Shown: piece after piece, positions 58,164-64,000 of the stretch
Layout of the letters: each line of letters opens with the position of its first letter
Position numbering within the stretch: position 1 is the stretch's first letter
Assembly (NCBI GenBank): GCA_018398585.1
Contig: JAGTTD010000018.1
Location: 10,423,501-10,487,500 of the forward strand
Direction of reading: 5' to 3'
DNA length: 64,000 bases
Source of the DNA: Simmondsia chinensis
Lineage: Eukaryota; Streptophyta; Magnoliopsida; Caryophyllales; Simmondsiaceae
Notes under the pieces: model-generated
Seen by the model: the letters and a program-made list of their open reading frames with translations, nothing else
Told to the model about the DNA's origin: nothing
Databases searched by the model: none
Program-made: the position numbers and the translations under genes

Positions 58164-59183
58164 ATGGCTATCGAAAATAATAATAATGAAAGAGCTTTAA
58201 AGGAGTATGATGTCCCTACTGTTGGAGGATGCACTTCTAGCATTCGACGTCAACCCATACAAGCAAACAATTTTGAAATAATACCGCGATAATACAAACG
58301 ATTCAACAGAATGTTCAATTTGGTTGTCTACCTAGTGAGGACCTGAATCTGCATATCACTAACTTTCTTAAGATATGTGATACATTTAAGCACAATGGCG
58401 TCACTGATGATGCCATTCGCTTAAGACTATTCCCCTTCTCACTAAGAGTCAAGGCTAAGGCATGGTTAGTGTCATTACCACCAGGTACCATCATCACATG
58501 GGATGATTTGGAAAAAAATTTCCTTGCTAAATATTTTCCACCAGCCAAATCACCCAAAATAAGGAATGGCATTACCTCTTTTACGCAATACAATATGGAA
58601 TCATTGTATGACGCGTGGGAAAGCTATAAAGAGATTTTAAGAAGGTTCCCACACCATGGTTTACCAATTTGGATGCAAGTCCAAACTTTTTACAATGGTT
58701 TGGCACCTATTACCCAAACAATGGTGGACGCAGCTACTGGAGGAGCCTTAAACAACAAAACACTAGGCGAAGCATACGAGTTGCTAGAGGTAATGGCTAG
58801 CAACAACTACGTAAGAACAGCTGATCGAACAATGTAAAGGAAACCTGTAGTATTCACGAAGTAGACGCATTAACCACACTATCCCCTCAAATTTGGATGA
58901 TTCAGAAACAGTTGGGTAACATAGGTGTTAATTCCATACAATGTCCTATGCTAACATGCGAGTTTTGTGCAGGAAATTATGCAAGCATAGAATGTCAGAC
59001 AGGGAACCCCTTTGCCATAGCTTCTTCAAATCACAAGCAAGCCAAATTTGTTTCAAGTTTTCAAAAATCACAACACAATCCCTATTCCAACACTTACAAT
59101 CCCGGGTGAATTTCGTGGAATAGCCAAGGGATTCAGAAATAACCCATTCACACACAATAAAAAATAAAATTGATCTCAAAGAT
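58164..59183 (+). pseudogene. gag: Gag of C2
   Basis: Likely ATG at 58164 (MAIENNNNER). After a frame break near 58290 the capsid is open to 58837: LNLHITNFLKICDTF, DDAIRLRLFPFSLRVKAKAW, TITWDDLEKNFLAKYFPP, SLYDAWESYKEILRRFP, TQTMVDAATGG. This is the Retrotrans_gag type. The segment at 58897-59109 contains TCEFCAGNYASIECQTG, an incomplete zinc-knuckle-like motif. Stops near 58835 and 59107 break the frame. Confidence 0.85.
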
Positions 59184-60336
59184 ATGTTCAGTAAGTTTGT
59201 GCAAGAAACCAGAAATTTCATGCAACAAACACAAACAAATCTTCGAAATCAAGAAGCATCTATTAGAGACCTCAAGACCCAAATCAGACAAATTTCAAAC
59301 CAACTCTCTGAAAGGTCTCAAGGTTCCTTGCCTAGTAACATAGTTAATAACCCACGAGAGCACGTCCAAGCAATTGAATTAAGAAGTGGGAAAAGTGTAA
59401 ATGAACCAACTCAGGTAACCAAGACCGCACAAAATGAACAACCCCCAATCGACCTGTCCACTGACACGAACCAAGAAACTAAAAATAGGGAAGGGACGAA
59501 AATCCAAAACAAAGATGAACCAAAAAGGGATGAGCCTGAACCCTACAAACAAAAAGTCCCATTCCCTCAATGTTTGAAAAAGACAAAAGCGGGCAAACAA
59601 TTTGCTAAATTTTTGGAAGTTTTCAAAAAATTACATATTAATGTCCCTTTTGTTGATATGTTAGAGCAGATGTCCAAATATGCAAAATTTATGAAAGAAA
59701 TATTATCTAACAAAAGGAAGTTGAGAGAATTCGAAACAGTGGCACTAACTAAAGAATGCAGTGCCATACTCCAAAAGAAATTACCCCCCAAGCTAAAAAA
59801 TCCAGGGAGTTTCACTATAACTTGCACCATTGGCTTTGATAAAGTTTTATGCGATTTAGGTGCAAGCATTAATTTAATGCCTCTCTCTGTGTTCAGAAAG
59901 CTTGACTTAGGAAAAGTGAAGCCCACTACAGTATCTCTCTAACTAGTAGACAAATCGATCATGTATCCAAGAGGTGTGGTTAAAGACGTCTTAGTGAAGG
60001 TTGACAAATTCATCTTACCGGCCGATTTTATAGTACTTGACATGGAAGAGGATCGAGAGATGCCTCTTATACTTAGACGACCCTTCCTTACTACAAGAAG
60101 GACCCTGATCGATGTGCAACAAGGAAAGCTTGTTTTAAGGGTGCAAGATGAACAGGTAGCCTTTAACATTTTTAATGCTGTGAAATTTCCCACTGACATG
60201 GATTCTTGTTTTGAGGCTGATATTATAGATAGTTTGGTAACTGAGAAGCTCGAGGACACATTCCCTAAGTTACCACTTGAAGTGTGTCTAACAAAGTTAG
60301 GGACCTTAGACACTGAGAATGAATTGATAAGGGAAT
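59184..60336 (+). pseudogene. pol: Gag end and protease of C2
   Basis: An open frame of 252 residues (59184-59942), then one in-frame stop at 59940-59942 and the same frame on to the D insertion. It begins MFSKFVQETRNFMQQTQTN (coiled-coil-like), has a polar middle, PFPQCLKKTKAGKQFAKFLE, KLPPKLKNPGSFTITC, and the active-site motif LCDLGASINLMP, which is intact, unlike C1. After the stop: VKDVLVKVDKFILPADFIV, then linker KLPLEVCLTKLGTLDTE. The integration point of D is in the codons that follow. Confidence 0.85.
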
Positions 60337-60765
60337 TGTTATGATTCAATATTAATCTTGGATCATAACCTAGGAGAAAGAATAAGAGATGAGAAAGAAT
60401 TGAGATTTAGATGAGAAATAGAGAGAATAGAGATAAGAAGTAGAGAGAATTTGAGGTGAGAGAAGAAGCAAATTAATCTTACAAGTGTAATCCTCTAGCT
60501 ACTTATATTGCCCTCCACTTAAGGCAGCTAAGATCCTTACATTGCATCAAGAACACTTCTCCTAACTGACTTAACTAATACAATGCACCAAGACCTTTAA
60601 CTATCTTAGCTAACTTTGGCGCCTAACATGAAAACATCATCAAAAGACCTATTAAGCAATGCAAGAGACTTATTAAGCTATACAAAGAAAGATTATACAG
60701 CTTAATTTCTACTAACAAATTATTAGTACTTAACCCCATATATCGAACTTACTAGGATCATGATA
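60337..60765 (-). repeat. 3' LTR of element D
   Basis: On the plus strand it starts TGTTATGATTCAATATT, like 63874 onward (TGTTATGATTCAAGATT). It ends ATCATGATA, so in element sense the first dinucleotide is TA rather than TG. AG-rich block GAGAAATAGAGAGAATAGAG near 60413-60432 is shared with A, B and F LTRs. Confidence 0.8.
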
Positions 60766-60798
60766 ATACCCCCCCCCCCCCCCTCTCTCTCCCCTTGA

Positions 60799-62765
60799 GA
60801 TTCATGCCTCAAGAATCTTAGTGGAAAAGTTGTAGCTTCAAAAACTCTTATTGGTTCTGGCTGTGCAGCTTCATGACGCTTATTGGATTGGTATTTACAC
60901 TATGAACAACTTGTATCTTGTATCTTTAAGATCAACTTTCATTCAAATAATTAGCTCATACTTCAGTTTCACATTCATTCCAGCATCACTGACTGTAAAG
61001 AGCTTGTGAATCTCCTCCCATTTGAGAGGTTTCATAATGAAATTCCCATTGCTTTTGACCAAGACATGAATGCCCTTGGAGCCTTTACAAGTATCACCAA
61101 CTTGCATACCATTCTCCATCTTCCTCTTCATGTCTTTCCAATTAAGAAAAGTTTGCATCTCTCCTATAAATCTTAGTTGCATTAGATTGAAAAGCATCCA
61201 TACTACAGGAACAACTGAACCACAGCCCATATTGATCAGCTTCATGGAATTCACAAACATTTCCTAACCAATCATCTCGCTCTTTAGTAATAACTGAATT
61301 CGATGTCCCAATCTCATGTTCAAAGCCTTGAGACCCTTCATCAATAGCAGCTGCCTTTCTTCCCTTACCATTATCATCCAGATCACTTACTGCTAACATC
61401 TACATCAACTTGTAGTTCTGATTACTGACTTTAGGTGCCAACAAGAAGTAAACATGTCCCTCAAAGGCCCCACAATCAGAATTCCAAAGAGCTTCAATTG
61501 TAACCAAACCAATTGAACGCTTTCTTATGCCCACCACCACCAAGGCAAGTTATCAAGTGCAATAGCTGAATACCAAAGTGATTTACTCACTTTTTGAACT
61601 CCTCAGGAAGCCCAATCTTCTTCATCTTGTCTACAACATAAGTGTTTCAGTCCCTTCTCAAAGACATTAGTTCCTATCTGAACCTCCTTTTGCTTCCTGC
61701 AATCGAATGAACCTATGCAGGTAAAATGATTCAGGTGACTCTGTATTCCAAGTTCTTTGAGCTCCCTTTCCCTACTCAAGATTACAAATGCTACATCTTT
61801 ATAGGTATGCATATGCTTGGGTTCAATCTACACTTGAATATAACCTTGATGCAGCTCAAATGGCTTAGCATCTTTGAACACACTTAGGACAATTGTTGAT
61901 CTGCTCATGTTGTCCTTGCTGAACTGCTCCATTTTATCAGTTGGAAGTGCTCCAAATCTTACGCTTAGCCTCTCAATAGAAGCATTTTGGGTCTTAATAT
62001 CAACAACAACAACAACAACAATAAACGAAGTGCCTCCAAGGGCTCCCGCATAAGCAGGGCCTGGGGGGTAAATGTACGCAGCCTTCCCCCTTCAGGGGGC
62101 TACCCTGAAGAGAGGCTGTTTCCGAGGACCCCTAACCTGAGAAATTGGTCCGTAGCAAATGGCATGTGACCGAGAGGGATTTGGGTCTTACTATCGAATT
62201 GATCAATTTCCTCAACCTTTATGTAACCTTGAGCCTCACTTAAGCGATAATACCCTTCACAATCAATTCCAAAATTAGCTTGTTGCTTCCAAGGAAAACT
62301 CGGTACTTCCCCCTGATCATTTTCTTGCAGTTGGAGTACAAGTCAAAAGAATTCAGGAGGTCTCACATTTGCTTGTACCCTTGGTGGATGCCCCTTACTT
62401 TTAGCTTGACTAACACAAGCATCTGACTCTTGTCCAAATTTCCCTGCTAATTTAGCATCGAAACGCATCATAATCAACTTGGATTGATATTTAAGTCCAA
62501 ACAAGTATTCTTGATTGCAAATGTATCTCAGCCTTTGGGCCTTCGTTCTTTCCTTCTCAACTTATATCTAGATTTGGGCTGAACTCTCTCACACCTTAGA
62601 CTACAAGAATGTGATTGTTGTCCAACTATGATCTCTATCTTCACCTCTTTCCTTTGATCAAGAGGCTTATCCTTACTGTTCATAGATGAATAAACACTAG
62701 CTCCACTCAAGTGAGCCAGCCATTTAATCTGATTTTTCATATTTCCCATTTGAATTTGAACGTTT
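60799..62765 (-). pseudogene. Element D protein, middle and C-terminal parts (unknown)
   Basis: Broken frames on the minus strand. The segment at 62528-62749 (LDQRKEVKIEIIVGQQSHS) is polar. The segment at 61603-61812 contains SFDCRKQKEVQIGTNVFEKG and HLCCRQ, matching B at 31790-31860. The segment at 61142-61399 (DDWLGNVCEFHEADQYGLW) and 60943-61260 follow. There is no RT motif such as YxDD and no integrase motif. The frame changes between blocks are numerous. Function unknown. Confidence 0.45.
61997..62179 (-). mobile_element. SINE with TTG-repeat tail
   Basis: Flanked by perfect 11-bp duplications TTTGGGTCTTA (61986-61996 and 62180-62190). In minus-strand sense the body contains AAGGCTGCGTACATTTACCC and CCCAGGCCCTGC, followed by a tail of (TTG) repeats. 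The GCGTACA..CCC word followed by a TTG tail is typical of a widespread plant tRNA-derived SINE group (TS-like). The head is diverged and I cannot identify the promoter boxes with confidence. Confidence 0.85.
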
Positions 62766-62800
62766 GCTCACACTGGAGTAGTAACAAACTGATTATGTAC

Positions 62801-63850
62801 TTAATTTGTTGGCAACACAGCAGTAGCGGCCTGTTTCTTTGCTGAATTTGATTGTACTACAATAAAAACATCTAGATTCTTTGCTGAATTTGTATCCTTG
62901 CTAATAGAATTCCACCTTTTCCATGCCATCTTGATCATCATTTTGATCCAAGAGTACGCCCCAAGTTTATCAATAAACATCATCACCACCTCGGGCTGTT
63001 TCAATTTCAACCTCTTTATCATGTATAGCTTTTCAAGAACCTCTTCATTTGCCTCAAGCAGTAGGAAAACTGGTGATCTTCCTTTGTAAACCCAAATTGG
63101 CATTGTCCTTACTCTAAATCCCTTGCTTGTATAACACTTCTTGCGGCTGGAGTGAATGGCCAGGCTGATCTCAACATTTTGCTGCAATGTGAACTTCGAT
63201 CATAACAACCTGTTGCTCAGAACTTCAATTTGCATTTGTGATTTTATTGCAGCAACAATCAGTGATGCCACACCTTGCATAATAGATTGTAATGCTCCAC
63301 TTTCAAATTGTAATGCACCAACTCCATCCTGAATGGAGGTTGATCTTACTGTAATTGGCCTTCCAAATGTTGCATGATCAATCTTGGTTTGAATCCACTC
63401 CAATTGATTTTGATTGCTCTCAACCATAGCAACCTTGGCACCAAATTTCCCTTCCAATCCATCATGAACATCTTGTTGTAATGTTGCCATATTAACCTGA
63501 ATCAAAGCTGCAACCTTCAGACCTGAATTCATTCCAACTCCGGATGCAATTGAATCAATAGCGACTACACCCTGTCTATTACATTGTTCTTGCATTGCGA
63601 TTGATTGAGTTCTTGCATTCCTATTGATTTGCTTCTGCATTCCAAGTATCTGCAGCTACCATTGCAGGTACTACTACTGCAATCTCTGCATTGTAAGCTT
63701 GAAATCTTGCGTGAGCAATTGCATTAGCTGCTGTACTCTAGCTGCTTGCTCCTGCTGCATCGAGACATCAGACACAGCAACAGCTCTAATAGCTTGATTC
63801 CTACCTTTGATCATGCTTGATTTAATGTAAATTCAACTTAATCGAATGCA
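62801..63850 (-). pseudogene. Element D protein, N-terminal part (unknown)
   Basis: From about 63815 leftward: a Gln-rich start (MQQEQAARVQQLMQLL), stops near 63650, then an open frame at 63200-63640 with FGAKVAMVESNQNQLEWIQTK and VRSTSIQDGVGALQ, then 62801-63187 with PVFLLLEANEEVLEKLY and QPEVVMMFIDKLGAYSWIK. These line up with B at 3900-4830 in the same order. Possibly a Gag-like protein given its position after the PBS, but no zinc knuckle or capsid signature is visible. Confidence 0.5.
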
Positions 63851-63859
63851 AATTCACAA

Positions 63860-64000
63860 GCTCTGATACCAATTGTTATGATTCAAGATTAATCTTGGAT
63901 CATAACCTAGGAGAGAGAATGAGAGATGAGAAAGAATTGAGATTTAGATGAGAAATAGAGAGAATAGCGATGAGAAGTAGAGAGAATTTGGGGTGAGAGA
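63860..64000 (-). repeat. PBS and start of 5' LTR of element D
   Basis: The plus strand reads GCTCTGATACCA (63860-63871), the perfect reverse complement of the initiator-Met-type PBS, then TGTTATGATTC from 63874, the inner end of the LTR. The rest of this LTR is outside the window. Confidence 0.85.

Larger units (their letters stand above)
56120..60336 (+). mobile_element. Athila-like element C2, 5' part
   Basis: LTR 56120-57580 (start TAATAAGTCTAATTTAA with TG decayed to TA; end AATCA), TATAAATA at 56645-56652, PBS at 57587-57605 with an extra T. The leader has C-rich runs (57938-57972). Gag and protease follow. At 60337 the linker between protease and RT is interrupted by element D, so the rest should lie beyond the window. 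C1 shows the expected continuation at the same point (19696 onward). Confidence 0.85.
60337..64000 (-). mobile_element. LTR element D (B-type), truncated by window end
   Basis: Minus-strand element. LTR 60337-60765 (3' in element sense) and 63874-64000+ (5', cut by the window). PBS TGGTATCAGAGC is perfect (reverse complement of 63860-63871). A C-rich run at 60769-60798 on this strand is the polypurine tract in element sense. The internal 3.1 kb encodes broken protein homologous to element B and nothing recognisable as gag-pol. A SINE sits at 61997-62179. It inserted into C2; left flank GGAAT (60332-60336). Confidence 0.85.

Noticed and set aside
60769..60798. Poly(C) and CT run as a regulatory site
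   Set aside because: It is next to the LTR and in element sense is the purine tract that primes plus-strand DNA synthesis.
1..64000. tRNA genes at TGGTATCAGAGC and TGGCGCC sites
   Set aside because: These are primer-binding sites next to LTR ends. No cloverleaf can be folded around them.

Overview
This window looks like plant nuclear heterochromatin, probably from a eudicot. It is almost entirely nested, decayed transposable elements, mostly Ty3/gypsy LTR retrotransposons. I see no rRNA, tRNA gene, CRISPR array or convincing host gene. Element names (A, B, C1 and so on) are mine. Nesting was inferred by pairing LTR ends (TG...CA), target-site duplications (TSDs), primer-binding sites (PBS) and interrupted reading frames.

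Left half (1-41131). A degraded Tat/Ogre-like element, G, lies on the minus strand. Its 3' half is at 317-3264 and its 5' half at 33287-41131. It was split by element B (3265-33281, plus strand, TSD CATGG). B has ordinary LTRs and a PBS, but its internal region encodes a protein I cannot match to gag or pol. B was itself split by element A (5602-13845, minus, a Ty3/gypsy element with gag, protease, RT, RNase H and integrase remains) and by Athila-like element C1 (14036-31477, plus, TSD ATCAC). A carries a probable solo LTR (8325-9721) and a 1 kb tandem duplication. C1 carries a hAT transposase fragment (16358-18064), and its 3' LTR is split by E (25307-30965, minus, TSD ATTAC), a CRM-like chromovirus and the best-preserved coding element here.

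Middle (41132-50300). G ends at 41131 against an Athila-like gag/protease remnant, H, which was probably G's original target. H is followed by an LTR-like insertion K (42430-44483) that holds a poly(T)-headed insertion. A second hAT element (minus, about 44850-50300) is split by F (46215-49765), a compact LTR element with gag and protease only. F's coding region is related to that of A.

Right part (50301-64000). A 2 kb AT-rich stretch without genes is followed by a Tat LTR (J, 52319-54471) that contains a CRM-like solo LTR (52525-53402, TSD TCAAG). Two Athila LTR-plus-leader units follow head to tail (X at 54474, C2 at 56120). C2 keeps gag and protease, then is interrupted at 60337 by D, a minus-strand element of the B type that runs off the window. 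D carries a SINE with a TTG tail.

Working together: only A, C1, E and G retain pol. B, D and F keep LTRs and PBS but no RT or integrase, so they would have depended on another element. The LTRs of A, B, D, F and the fragment at position 1 share a CT-rich block and a terminal ATAACA followed by a tRNA-iMet-type PBS, which makes an A-type element a plausible helper. Frameshifts, stops and TG-to-TA LTR ends indicate old, probably methylated DNA.
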